In this document: positions 35,835 to 44,594 of the stretch, in pieces
Layout of the letters: each line of letters opens with the position of its first letter
Position numbering within the stretch: position 1 is the first letter of the stretch
Assembly (NCBI GenBank): GCA_963745775.1
Contig: CAVUYY010000012.1
Coordinates: 62,001 to 126,000 of the forward strand
Direction: 5' to 3'
Length of the DNA stretch: 64,000 bases
DNA from: Gaiellasilicea sp963745775
Lineage (GTDB): Bacteria > Actinomycetota > Thermoleophilia > Gaiellales > Gaiellaceae
Made by a program: the position numbers and the translations under genes
Notes under the pieces: model-generated
Databases searched by the model: none
The model's input: only the letters and a program-made list of their open reading frames with translations
Told to the model about the DNA's origin: nothing

Positions 35835-36558
35835 GCCGGCCGACAACGTCGTCCTCGCGCTCGAGGACATCCACACCTACTACGGCGCGATCCACGCGCT
35901 GAAGGGTGTCTCGCTCGAGGTCCGCGAGGGCGAGATCGTGACCCTGATCGGCGCGAACGGCGCCGGCAAGTCGACGACGCTGCGCTCGATCATCGGGCTC
36001 AACCATCCCCGGGAAGGGGCGATCCACTTCCAGGGGAGGGAGATCACAAAGGACCCTGCGCACGCGATCGTCAAGTCCGGGATCGCGCAGTCGCCCGAGG
36101 GCCGTCGCCTCTTCCCGCGCATGTCGGTGCTCGAGAACCTCGAGATGGGCGCGTTCCAGCGCGACGACCGCTCGACGTTCAAGGACGACGTCGCTCGCGT
36201 CTTCGACCTCTTCCCGAGGCTCGCCGAGCGGCGCAACCAGAAGGCGGGGACGATGTCCGGCGGCGAGCAGCAGATGTGCGCGATCGGCCGAGCGCTGATG
36301 GCGCATCCGAAGCTCCTGCTCCTGGACGAGCCGTCGATGGGCCTGGCGCCGATCTTCGTCGAGAAGATCTTCGAGATCGTCCGCGAGATCAACGCCCAGG
36401 GAACGCCGATCCTCCTCGTCGAGCAGAACGCGCTGATGGCGCTCGACGCGGCGAATCGCGGCTACGTGCTCGAAACGGGAAGGATCGCGCTCGAGGGCCC
36501 GGCGAAGGAGCTGCGCGAGAACGAGCAGGTGCGTAAGACCTATCTCGGAGAGGGCTAA
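35827..36558 (+). CDS. livF: Branched-chain amino acid-type ABC ATPase, LivF
   Basis: A 243-residue ATP-binding subunit, partner of LivG. Walker A GANGAGKST, LivF-specific IAQSPEGRRLFPRMSVLENLEMGA, signature MSGGEQQMCAIGRALM, Walker B LLLLDEPSMGLAP, and LLVEQNALMALDAANRGYVLETG at the C terminus, where LivF has Q-N after the switch Glu instead of His. A GGGGAGC ribosome-binding sequence precedes the ATG inside livG. This is the last gene of the operon; the next gene is convergent. Confidence 0.96.
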   Translation: MAEPADNVVLALEDIHTYYGAIHALKGVSLEVREGEIVTLIGANGAGKSTTLRSIIGLNHPREGAIHFQGREITKDPAHAIVKSGIAQSPEGRRLFPRMSVLENLEMGAFQRDDRSTFKDDVARVFDLFPRLAERRNQKAGTMSGGEQQMCAIGRALMAHPKLLLLDEPSMGLAPIFVEKIFEIVREINAQGTPILLVEQNALMALDAANRGYVLETGRIALEGPAKELRENEQVRKTYLGEG

Positions 36559-36597
36559 GGCGCCGCGAATCGTCCTTGTGTCGTTCCAACAAAAGGG

Positions 36598-38103
36598 CTA
36601 GCGAGCGGCGCCGACCTCGAGCGGGAAGTACGGCGGGCCGACGAGGAGGCCGATGCGTGCGGCGCCGCCCGCGACTCCGTGCGCCATCTCGAGCGCCGGG
36701 CCGACGCCGTGCGTGGGGACGAAGCCGAGCGCTCGGGCGGCGGCGTGGTCGCGGCAGCCTGCGACGACAACCGAGCCGAGACGGTCGAGCGCCACCTGGC
36801 ACGACTCCCAGTCGACGTACGGGAGGAGCGGATGGCAGGCGCGTCCGGCGCGGTATGCGCCGACCGCCTTCGGGTCGACGGCCGCCGCCCGCTCGGCGAC
36901 CGCCAGGTCGAGTGGGGCTCGGGAGCTTCGCAGGACGTGGAAGAGCGACCGATAGGGATCCTGACTCCCGCCCGCGAAGTGCCGCGTCAGGCGGTGGAGG
37001 ACAATCGCGGTGCCGCCCTCGCGCACCGGAAAGGCGTCGCGCCAGAGCCGCAGCGCGATTCCTAGGGCGACCGCGGCCGCTGTGATCGGGTTCAGCCGCT
37101 CGCGTGGCTGGTGATGATGCTTCCACGGCATCCCGATCACGATCGCGTCGAGGGGCTCTTCGATCCGGATCGAGCGGCGGGCGATCGAGCGCAGCAGCGC
37201 CTCGGCATGGGCGACCGAAGGCGGCCCGGCGTAGGCTGCGGCCGCGGTCAGCTCGCGCCCGAGGTTCTGGAGCACGCTCCGGCGCACGCCCGAGGGGAGT
37301 AGCGAGAACCATCGAAGCGGCGAGCGCGCAAGGTGCGCGAGCGAGCTCGCCTCGTACGGGTAGTCGCGGAAGCGCCCGGTCAGCCGGGGCGGATCGAGGA
37401 TCAGAGAGACGCCGATCAGGGGCGCCCGCTCGGCCAGAGCGGCCTCGAGGGCGCGGCCGACGAGCCAGCCGCGCGACGCCGCCGTCTGGAGCAGCGAATA
37501 CGCCCCCGCGCCGCGAAGAACCTCTGTCGACGTCGCACCGAGGAGCGCGCCCGGGCCGCCGTGGAGCACGGTTTCCGCCGCGGTGACCGTCACGACGAGG
37601 TCGGTGTCGACGAGCAGCCGATTGACCCGAAGCGGCGTCCGGCCGGCGCTGCCGACGAGCACGAGCTCCGGATCCTCCGCGTCGTGAACCTCGACCGCGC
37701 CATGAAACGCACGCGCCGCCGTGGGCGCAAGCAAGGACTCGAGCTCACGTTGGCCGGCGCGGCGGGAGAGCCCGCCGGCCACGAGAATCGTCTGCCGGTC
37801 CGAGGGGACGCCGAGCCGCTCGAGCTCGGCGATCGTCGCCTCGAGCGCCGCCTGTCTCGGGTCGGCCGGTGCTCCCGGAAGCGGCAGCTCCGGCGGCTCT
37901 ACGACGAGCGTCGCGCGGGCACGCCGTTCGACCAGGACCTCGAGAGGGGGCCCGGAGAGGGGGAACCGCAAGGCGTCTCGCACGGCCGCCGCCACGTCCG
38001 CCACCGCCTGCGGCGGCAGCTCCGGGCGGAGGACGAGCGCGTCGTCCGGGGCATTGAGAACGGCGATCCGCGAGCCCGCCGGCACCGGCACGCGCTGCGT
38101 CAT
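36598..38103 (-). CDS. LarA-like (DUF2088) protein, divergent
   Basis: A 501-residue protein related to nickel-dependent lactate racemase LarA. The two-lobe arrangement and blocks such as TIAELERLGVPSDRQTILVAGG, DTDLVVTVTAAETVLHGGPGALL and HAEALLRSIARRSIRIEEPLD fit the family, but the classical TGTHR block reads AGGLSRR and the GGxK block holding the cofactor lysine reads GGPGALLG. It therefore probably does not carry the nickel-pincer cofactor in the usual way, and its activity is unknown. The protein is intact, soluble and stands alone between the convergent liv operon and divergent polA. Confidence 0.7.
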   Translation of the reverse strand: MTQRVPVPAGSRIAVLNAPDDALVLRPELPPQAVADVAAAVRDALRFPLSGPPLEVLVERRARATLVVEPPELPLPGAPADPRQAALEATIAELERLGVPSDRQTILVAGGLSRRAGQRELESLLAPTAARAFHGAVEVHDAEDPELVLVGSAGRTPLRVNRLLVDTDLVVTVTAAETVLHGGPGALLGATSTEVLRGAGAYSLLQTAASRGWLVGRALEAALAERAPLIGVSLILDPPRLTGRFRDYPYEASSLAHLARSPLRWFSLLPSGVRRSVLQNLGRELTAAAAYAGPPSVAHAEALLRSIARRSIRIEEPLDAIVIGMPWKHHHQPRERLNPITAAAVALGIALRLWRDAFPVREGGTAIVLHRLTRHFAGGSQDPYRSLFHVLRSSRAPLDLAVAERAAAVDPKAVGAYRAGRACHPLLPYVDWESCQVALDRLGSVVVAGCRDHAAARALGFVPTHGVGPALEMAHGVAGGAARIGLLVGPPYFPLEVGAAR

Positions 38104-38148
38104 GCCGTCGCAACCCCCACGGGCGGCGACGATACCTGCGACCCGACT

Positions 38149-38167
38149 TTGTGTTCATTGCACACAA
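38149..38167. promoter_or_regulatory. Palindromic operator-like site between the LarA-like gene and polA
   Basis: TTGTGTTCATTGCACACAA is a near-perfect inverted repeat (TTGTG-N9-CACAA) in the 102-base divergent gap, just upstream of the polA -35 region. Its TGTG/CACA halves resemble Crp/FNR-type operators. It is markedly AT-richer than the flanks. Confidence 0.5.
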
Positions 38168-38191
38168 GCTCTCGCTCGCGAGGGCCTGCCG

Positions 38192-38197
38192 TAGACT
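38192..38197 (+). promoter_or_regulatory. Leaderless -10 element of polA (TAGACT)
   Basis: TAGACT ends 8 bases before the polA ATG at 38206. It supports that start over longer upstream readings, which would run through the divergent gene. Confidence 0.55.
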
Positions 38198-38205
38198 CGA
38201 AAGCG

Positions 38206-40782
38206 ATGGCGCCGAAGACGCTGACGGGGCAGGAACTGGAGCTCGACGACGGCCCCGCGCGGGAGTCCGAGCTCTTCCTCGTCGACGGCAACAATCTCGC
38301 GTACCGCGCCTTCTTCGCGCTCCCAGAGGAGCTCGCGACGAGCGACGGCCAGCCGACGAACGCGCTGCTCGGCTTCACGAACATGCTCTTCAAGCTGCTG
38401 GCCGACTACCGGCCGAAGGGCGTGGCCGTCGCCTGGGACTCGCGCCCGGTGCACCGCGCCGCCGTCGCCGAGGCCGCCGACGTCGTCTACAAGGAAGGGC
38501 GCAAGCCGATGCCCGACCTGCTGCGCGAGCAGTTCCCGCACTTCCGGCCGATCGTCGAGGCCTTCGGCTACCGCAACCTCGAGTTCGAGGGGTGGGAGGC
38601 CGACGACGTGATCGCGACGCTCGCGACGCGCGCGGACACGGCGGGGATCAAGACCTGCGTCGTCTCGACCGACCGCGATGCCTTCCAGCTCTGCTCCGAG
38701 AACGTCTGCCTGATGATGACGCCGCGCGGGGTCTCCGACGTCAACGTCTACACACCGGAACGGGTCGAGCTCCGCTACGGCGTCCGGCCCGACCAGGTGC
38801 CGGACTTCATCGGGCTGAAGGGCGACACGAGCGACAACATCCCGGGTGTTCCCGGGATCGGGGACAAGACGGCCGGACAGTTGATTGCCCAGTACGGCTC
38901 GCTCGAGGCGGTGATCGAGCACGCGGACGAGCTCTCGCCGGCTCGGCGCAAGAACATCACGGAGCACGCGGATCAGGCACGCGCCTCGAAAGACCTAGCG
39001 ACGATGCGGCGCGAGCTCGACCTCGACTGGGAGCCGACCGAGCTCGCGCTGAGCCCGCCCGACCGCTCCCAGCTCCGCGAGATGTTCCGGCGCTTCGAGT
39101 TCCGCAACCTGCTGGGCCGGGTCGACGAGTTGGACGAGGCCGTGCCGGCGGCGCTTTCCGTCAAGGTCGAGGGAACGACGGTTGCGTGGCGCGAGGGGGA
39201 GCTACCGGCGCTCGCGGACTGGGAGGGCTATGCGGCCGACGGCGATCGAGTCGCGGTGGCGACGGCGAACGGCGTCATCGTTGCCCCGAAGCCGAGTAAC
39301 GGTCTGTTGCTCGGCGAGCCGCGGCTCGTCGTCCATGACGCGAAGTCGCTCAAGGTGCCCGCGGTCGACGACACCATGATCGCCGCGTACCTGATCGAGC
39401 CGGGTCGTGCCGAGTACGCGCTCGACGACCTGAGCGCCGAGTACGGGCTCGAGGTGCTCCCGGATCCGCCGGCGGAGGAGGAGACCGCTGCGCTCGTCCG
39501 TCGCGCCGAGGCGCCGCGCCGGCTGATCGAGCGGATGCTCGAGCGGGTGCACGAGCGGGGCTCCGAGCACCTCTACCGCAAGATCGAGCTGCCGCTCACC
39601 GCCGTGCTGGCGGCGATGGAGATCGCGGGCGTCAAGATCGACACCTATCGAATGGGCGAGATCACGGCGCGCCTCGTCGACCGCCTCGAGGAGCTGGAGG
39701 CTAGGGCGTACGAGCTTGCGGGCGAGGAGTTCATGCTCGGCTCGACGCAGCAGGTCGCGCGGATTCTCTTCGAGAAGCTCGAGCTGACGCCGGGTCGCAA
39801 GGGCAAGACCGGCTACTCGACCGACACGCGCGTCCTCCGCTCGATCCGAGGCGACCACGCGATCGTGCCTGTCCTCGAGGAGTGGCGGGAGCTGTCGAAG
39901 CTGATCAACACCTACCTCGGACCGCTGCCTTCGCTGATCGGCGACGACGGTCGGCTCCACACGACCTTCAACCAGACCGTCGCCTCGACAGGTCGCCTCT
40001 CGACGACAGCGCCGAACCTGCAGGCGATCCCGATCCGGACCGAGCTCGGCCGCGAGATCCGCTCCGCCTTCGTCGCCGAGGACGGCCATCGTCTCCTCTC
40101 CGCCGACTACAGCCAGGTCGAGCTGCGGATCCTCGCGCACGTCTCGGGCGAGCCGGTGCTGCGGGAGTCGTTCGCGCGCAACGAGGACATCCACGCGCGC
40201 ACGGCCGCCGAGGTGCTCGGCAAGGATCAGGCGACGCTGACGAAGGACGAGCGCAACGTCGCGAAGATGGTCAACTTCGGGATCATCTACGGGATCTCGT
40301 CGTTCGGGCTCTCCGAGAATCTCGAGATCCCGCGCGAGCAGGCGCAGGCCTACATCGACACCTACCTGGCGCGCTTCCCGCACGTGCAGGACTTCATCGA
40401 GCGGACGATCGAGCAGGCCAAGCGCGACGGCTACGTGACGACGCTGCTCGGCCGCCGGAGGCCTGTCCCCGAGATTCGCGCGATGAACCGGCAGACGCGC
40501 TCGCTCGGCGAGCGGCTCGCCGTCAACTCCGTGATGCAGGGCACCGCCGCCGACGTGATCAAGGTCGCGATGATCCGGATCCACGACCGGCTGCGCACGG
40601 AGGGGCGCTCGGCGCGGCTCGTGCTCCAGGTTCACGACGAGCTCCTGCTCGAGGTGCCGGAGACGGAGGTCAGCGCCGTTCGGGAGCTCGTGCGGGGGGA
40701 GATGTGCGGCGCCTACCCGCTCGACCCGCCGCTCGCAGTCGACGTCGGCGTCGGCGACGACTGGAACGAAGCCAAGTCCTGA
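38206..40782 (+). CDS. polA: DNA polymerase I
   Basis: An 858-residue repair and primer-removal polymerase. The 5'-3' exonuclease domain starts LFLVDGNNLAYRAFFALP and has EADDVIATLA, TDRDAFQLC and KGDTSDNIPGVPGIGDKTA. The middle proofreading domain is degenerate: the DxE motif is missing (LPALADWEGYAADGDRVAVAT), so 3'-5' exonuclease activity is not expected. The polymerase domain is complete: motif A LLSADYSQVELRILAHVS, motif B RNVAKMVNFGIIYGIS, motif C LVLQVHDELLLEVP. The gene is intact and is followed by rpsA after 52 bases, the actinobacterial polA-rpsA order. Confidence 0.96.
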   Translation: MAPKTLTGQELELDDGPARESELFLVDGNNLAYRAFFALPEELATSDGQPTNALLGFTNMLFKLLADYRPKGVAVAWDSRPVHRAAVAEAADVVYKEGRKPMPDLLREQFPHFRPIVEAFGYRNLEFEGWEADDVIATLATRADTAGIKTCVVSTDRDAFQLCSENVCLMMTPRGVSDVNVYTPERVELRYGVRPDQVPDFIGLKGDTSDNIPGVPGIGDKTAGQLIAQYGSLEAVIEHADELSPARRKNITEHADQARASKDLATMRRELDLDWEPTELALSPPDRSQLREMFRRFEFRNLLGRVDELDEAVPAALSVKVEGTTVAWREGELPALADWEGYAADGDRVAVATANGVIVAPKPSNGLLLGEPRLVVHDAKSLKVPAVDDTMIAAYLIEPGRAEYALDDLSAEYGLEVLPDPPAEEETAALVRRAEAPRRLIERMLERVHERGSEHLYRKIELPLTAVLAAMEIAGVKIDTYRMGEITARLVDRLEELEARAYELAGEEFMLGSTQQVARILFEKLELTPGRKGKTGYSTDTRVLRSIRGDHAIVPVLEEWRELSKLINTYLGPLPSLIGDDGRLHTTFNQTVASTGRLSTTAPNLQAIPIRTELGREIRSAFVAEDGHRLLSADYSQVELRILAHVSGEPVLRESFARNEDIHARTAAEVLGKDQATLTKDERNVAKMVNFGIIYGISSFGLSENLEIPREQAQAYIDTYLARFPHVQDFIERTIEQAKRDGYVTTLLGRRRPVPEIRAMNRQTRSLGERLAVNSVMQGTAADVIKVAMIRIHDRLRTEGRSARLVLQVHDELLLEVPETEVSAVRELVRGEMCGAYPLDPPLAVDVGVGDDWNEAKS

Positions 40783-40819
40783 GCGGGTCCGGCTTCGGTT
40801 CGGTGCGAGGAGACCTGGC

Positions 40820-40825
40820 TATACT
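40820..40825 (+). promoter_or_regulatory. -10 element of rpsA (TATACT)
   Basis: TATACT ends 9 bases before GTG 40835 and 12 before ATG 40838, so the mRNA has at most a few untranslated bases. It is the same hexamer as before murJ. Confidence 0.55.
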
Positions 40826-40834
40826 GCGCGTTTC

Positions 40835-42343
40835 GTGATGGCCAACGACACCGTCGAAATGACCGATCCGCGCCTCGAAGAGGGCGTCTGGACGCTCTCT
40901 CCCGAGGGGGAGCTCGTCCCCGATTACGAGTCGACCTTCCCCACGATCAACGAGGGCGAGGTCGTCCACGGCACCGTCGTGCGGGTCGACAAGGACGAGG
41001 TGCTCGTCGACATCGGCTACAAGTCGGAGGGCGTGATCCCGGTCGCCGAGCTCTCGATCCGGCGCTCGGTGAACCCGGCCGACGAGGTCTCGGTCGGCGA
41101 GGAGATCGACGCGCTCGTGATGACGAAGGAGGACGCCGAAGGGCGCCTGATCCTCTCCAAGAAGCGCGCTCGTTTCGAGCTCGCCTGGAAGAAGATCGAG
41201 GCTGCCGCGGAGTCCGGCGAGGCCGTGCTCGGGCGCGTGATCGAGGTCGTCAAGGGCGGCCTGATCCTCGATCTCGGCGTGCGCGGCTTCCTGCCCGCGT
41301 CGCTCGTCGACATCCGCCGCGTCCAGGATCTCGACGAGTTCATGGGCACCGAGCTGCGCTCCAAGGTGATCGAGCTCAACCGCTCGCGCAACAACGTCGT
41401 CCTCTCGCGCCGCGCCGTCCTCGAGGACGAGCGCAAGGAGATGCGCCAGGCGATCCTCGACCGGCTCAACCCGGGCGACGTGGTCGACGGCCAGATCTCC
41501 AACATCGTCGACTTCGGCGCGTTCGTCGACCTCGACGGAATGGACGGGCTGATCCACATCTCCGAGCTCTCGTGGAGCCACGTCAACCATCCGTCCGAAG
41601 TGCTGGAGATCGGCCAGGACGTGAAGGTCAAGGTGCTCGACATCGACCGCGACCGGCAGCGGATCTCGCTCGGTCTCAAGCAGACGCAGTCCGACCCGTG
41701 GCAGCAGGTGCTCGAGAACTACAACGAGGAGGACGTCGTCGAGGGTCGCGTGACGAAGGTCGTCACGTTCGGCGCGTTTGTTGAAATTCTCCCCGGCGTT
41801 GAAGGTCTCGTGCACATCTCCGAGCTCGCGCAGCACCACGTCGAGAACCCGCGCGAGGTCGTCTCGCAGGGCGATGCCGTCAACGTGCTGATCCTCGAGG
41901 TCGACGCCGAGCGTCGCCGGCTCTCGCTCTCGCTCAAGCGAGTCGAGGAGGGTGCCCAGCCGCTACCGCGTGCGGACGGCGCCGAGTCCGTGCACCTGAC
42001 GCCGAACCTCGATCTTTCCGAGGATGTCTTCCCGACTGGCGGCGTCCCGACCGACATAGTGGAGACCGCCGACGCCGTCGAGCTGACGGATGAGCCCGCT
42101 CCCGAATCGGATGCCGCGGCCGAGGTCGAGCTCGAGACCGAGTCCGTGGCGAGCGCCGACGCCGTCGAGCTGACGGATGAGCCCGCTCCCGAATCGGATG
42201 CCGCGGCCGAGGTCGAGCTCGAGACCGAGTCGGTCGCAAGCGCCGATGGCGCCGCCGGGGACGACGAGCTCGCACCCGAGCCGGTGCCGCCTGCGCAGGC
42301 AGAGGTGCAGCGCGGCGACGAGCCCGACGAAGTCCCCGTCTAG
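40835..42343 (+). CDS. rpsA: 30S ribosomal protein S1
   Basis: A 502-residue mRNA-binding ribosomal protein with four S1 (OB-fold) domains: GEVVHGTVVRVDKDEVLVDIGYKSEG, GEAVLGRVIEVVKGGLILDLG, GDVVDGQISNIVDFGAFVDLDGMDGLIHISEL and EDVVEGRVTKVVTFGAFVEILPGVEGLVHISEL, each beginning with its own G/E-V pattern. The last ~110 residues are an acidic, disordered Glu/Ala/Pro tail with a perfect 29-residue tandem duplication. GTG 40835 or ATG 40838 can be the start (MMANDT). S1 in an organism with leaderless mRNAs is notable because S1 is mainly needed for leadered ones. Confidence 0.95.
   Translation: MMANDTVEMTDPRLEEGVWTLSPEGELVPDYESTFPTINEGEVVHGTVVRVDKDEVLVDIGYKSEGVIPVAELSIRRSVNPADEVSVGEEIDALVMTKEDAEGRLILSKKRARFELAWKKIEAAAESGEAVLGRVIEVVKGGLILDLGVRGFLPASLVDIRRVQDLDEFMGTELRSKVIELNRSRNNVVLSRRAVLEDERKEMRQAILDRLNPGDVVDGQISNIVDFGAFVDLDGMDGLIHISELSWSHVNHPSEVLEIGQDVKVKVLDIDRDRQRISLGLKQTQSDPWQQVLENYNEEDVVEGRVTKVVTFGAFVEILPGVEGLVHISELAQHHVENPREVVSQGDAVNVLILEVDAERRRLSLSLKRVEEGAQPLPRADGAESVHLTPNLDLSEDVFPTGGVPTDIVETADAVELTDEPAPESDAAAEVELETESVASADAVELTDEPAPESDAAAEVELETESVASADGAAGDDELAPEPVPPAQAEVQRGDEPDEVPV
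42068..42241 (+). repeat. 87-bp tandem repeat in the rpsA tail
   Basis: Two adjacent copies of 87 bases (starts at 42068 and 42155), nearly identical at the DNA level including third codon positions, each encoding a 29-residue unit that begins ADAVELTDEPAPESD. The low divergence suggests a recent duplication. Confidence 0.9.
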
Positions 42344-42353
42344 CTCTCGCGCC

Positions 42354-42938
42354 GTGCGACCGGTTGCCGTCGCCATCACCGGCGGGATCGGCGCGGGCAA
42401 GAGCGAGGCGCTCTACGCGTTCAAGCAGCACGGCGCGGCAACGGTCTCGAGCGACGAGATCGTCCACCACCTACTCGCCACGAACGACGACGTTCGCGCC
42501 CAGATGGTGGCCGAGCTGGGGGAGGGGATCCTCGTCGAAGGGCGGATCGATCGGGCACGCGTGGCCGAGATCGTCTTCGCCGACCGGCCGAAGCTCGATT
42601 TCCTCGAGCGCCTGCTGCACCCGCTCGTCACGGCCGAGTACCTGCGCTGGCGCGAGCAGCTGGCGGCACTCCCGAAGCCGCCCGCGGTCTGCGTCACCGA
42701 GGTGCCGCTCCTCTACGAATCGGGCGGCGAATCGCGGTTCGACAAGATCGTCGTGATCACCGCCCCCGCCAAGCTGCGCGAGCAGCGCCGCCGGGTTCCG
42801 CGTGACGATCGCGACGGGCGCCTGTTGCCGGACAAGGAGAAGGCGAAGCGCGCCGACTACGCCTACGTGAACACGGGGTCGCTCCAGGAGCTCGACGCCT
42901 GGGTCGGCGGAGTCATGGCGGAGCTGAAGGCTCGATGA
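42354..42938 (+). CDS. coaE: Dephospho-CoA kinase
   Basis: A 194-residue kinase for the last step of coenzyme A synthesis. The P-loop is AITGGIGAGKSEALYAF, followed by SSDEIVHHLLA (the DxI/xxH region), the CoA-binding HPLVTAEYLRWR, VTEVPLLYESGGESRFDKIVVI and the lid Arg/Asp segment. GTG 42354 is chosen because it lies 10 bases after rpsA and starts VRPVAVAITGG. Its end overlaps the transglycosylase gene (ATGA). Confidence 0.94.
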   Translation: MRPVAVAITGGIGAGKSEALYAFKQHGAATVSSDEIVHHLLATNDDVRAQMVAELGEGILVEGRIDRARVAEIVFADRPKLDFLERLLHPLVTAEYLRWREQLAALPKPPAVCVTEVPLLYESGGESRFDKIVVITAPAKLREQRRRVPRDDRDGRLLPDKEKAKRADYAYVNTGSLQELDAWVGGVMAELKAR

Positions 42939-43483
42939 GTCGGGTCGGGATCCTGGCGCTGGTCGTCCTGGCGGCCGTCGGCTTCGGCGCGTACGTGCTC
43001 CAGAGCGAGCCCACGTGGTACGAGCGCGCGCGGTATCCGCTTCGCTACGAGGAGTTCGTCGTCGGGCACGCGGACAACTACCGGCTCGAGCCGCAACTGC
43101 TCGCGGCGATGATCTACCAGGAGAGCAAGTTCGACGCCGATGCCCGCTCCAGCTCGGGCGCCGTCGGGCTGATGCAGCTCCTGCCCGAGACCGGCCAGGG
43201 AATCGCCGACCGCACGGGCGGCGACAGCTGGCGGCCGGCCGACCTGCTCGACCCGGAGCTCAACATCCGCTACGGCGCCTGGTATCTGCGCCATCTGCTC
43301 GACAAGTACGACGACGAGCGGTTGGCGCTCGCCGCCTACAACGCGGGGCAGACGAATGTCGACGGCTGGCGCGAGCGCGGCGTCGAGATCCAGTTTCCGG
43401 AGACGCGTCACTACGTCGAGCGCGTGCAGGAGCTCAAGCGGATCTACGCCGATGCGTACGCGTCCGAGCTCGGCCTCGGTTAG
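42935..43483 (+). CDS. Lytic transglycosylase (SLT domain)
   Basis: A 182-residue membrane-anchored murein hydrolase. A single N-terminal hydrophobic segment (ILALVVLAAVGFGAYVL) acts as signal anchor. The SLT domain has the catalytic Glu in LLAAMIYQESKFDADARSSSG, then AVGLMQLLPETGQGI, LNIRYGAWYLRHLLDKY and AAYNAGQTNVDGW. It cleaves the glycan strand to form 1,6-anhydro ends. It overlaps coaE by 4 bases. Confidence 0.93.
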   Translation: MSRVGILALVVLAAVGFGAYVLQSEPTWYERARYPLRYEEFVVGHADNYRLEPQLLAAMIYQESKFDADARSSSGAVGLMQLLPETGQGIADRTGGDSWRPADLLDPELNIRYGAWYLRHLLDKYDDERLALAAYNAGQTNVDGWRERGVEIQFPETRHYVERVQELKRIYADAYASELGLG

Positions 43484-43493
43484 CGTCTCCAGG

Positions 43494-44579
43494 ATGGTGG
43501 ACCCGCGCGATCGTGAATACGCCGAGCTGCTCGTCGGCACCTGCCTCGGCGTCGAGGCGGGCTGGCAGGTGCTCGTGCTCGGGTCGGAGCTCGGCCGGCC
43601 GCTGCTCGAGGAGGTGCAGCGTGCGCTCGCCCGGCGAGGTGCGTATGCGCTCACCCAGCTGACGTTCAGCGGCGGGCTTGCGGCGGCCGACCGTGCCTGG
43701 GTGCGCGAGGCGCCGCTCGAGCTGCTCGCCAAGCCGGCACCGCTCTACGAGCACCTGATGCGCGAAGCCGACGCGTTTCTCGTCGTTCAGGCGCCGGAGA
43801 ACACTCGCGACCCGTCGGCGACGCCGGTCGAGCGGACACAGGCGGTTCAGGCCGCGTACCGGCCCGCCCAGGAGCGCCTGCTCTCACACGAGGTGCCGTG
43901 GGTCGGCTGCCAGTACCCGACGCCCGCGCTCGCCCAGGACGCCGGCCTCTCGACCGAGGAGTTCGCCGACTTCCTCTACGGCGCCTGCCTGCTGGACTGG
44001 GATCTCGAGCGGGAGCGAATGAGCGGGTACGCAGCGCGGTTCGACGCGGCCGACGAGGTTCGCATCGTCGGCGACGGAACCGATCTTCGCCTCAGCATCG
44101 CCGGCCGCACGATGCAGGTCGACGCGGGAGGGGCGAACATTCCCGGCGGCGAGTTCTTCGGCTGCCCGGTCGAGGACTCGGCCGAGGGCACGATCTCGTT
44201 CTCGGAGTTCCCCGGCGTCCACGGCGGTCGCCACGTCAGCGGCATCCGCTTTCGCTTCGAGGCCGGCCGGATCGTCGAGGCGTCCTCCGACTCGGAGGAG
44301 GACTACCTCCTGAAGACGCTCGATACCGACGACGGGGCGCGCAGGCTGGGCGAGCTCGGGATCGGCTGCAACCCGGGGATCACACGGCACATGAGGAACA
44401 CCCTCTTCGACGAGAAGATCGACGGAACGGTGCACGTCGCGGTCGGCAACGGCTTCCCCGATCTCGGCGGCACGAACGTCTCGAACGTGCACTGGGACAT
44501 CGTCAAGGACCTACGGACGAACGGGCAGCTCTACCTGGACGGCGAGCTCGTCCAGGAGAACGGACGCTGGCTGATCTAG
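43494..44579 (+). CDS. M29 family metallo-aminopeptidase
   Basis: A 361-residue enzyme of the thermophilic aminopeptidase (AmpS/aminopeptidase T) family. Family marks: ANIPGGEFFGCPVEDSAEG, FRFEAGRIVEASSDSEEDYL (metal Glu), ELGIGCNPGITRHM, LFDEKIDGTVHVAVGNGFPDLGGTNVSNVHWDIVKD, where the final H-W-D supplies metal ligands. It removes N-terminal residues from peptides. The ATG lies 10 bases after the transglycosylase stop, with AGGA directly before it. Confidence 0.92.
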   Translation: MVDPRDREYAELLVGTCLGVEAGWQVLVLGSELGRPLLEEVQRALARRGAYALTQLTFSGGLAAADRAWVREAPLELLAKPAPLYEHLMREADAFLVVQAPENTRDPSATPVERTQAVQAAYRPAQERLLSHEVPWVGCQYPTPALAQDAGLSTEEFADFLYGACLLDWDLERERMSGYAARFDAADEVRIVGDGTDLRLSIAGRTMQVDAGGANIPGGEFFGCPVEDSAEGTISFSEFPGVHGGRHVSGIRFRFEAGRIVEASSDSEEDYLLKTLDTDDGARRLGELGIGCNPGITRHMRNTLFDEKIDGTVHVAVGNGFPDLGGTNVSNVHWDIVKDLRTNGQLYLDGELVQENGRWLI

Positions 44580-44594
44580 CCGAGCGCGCTAGCG

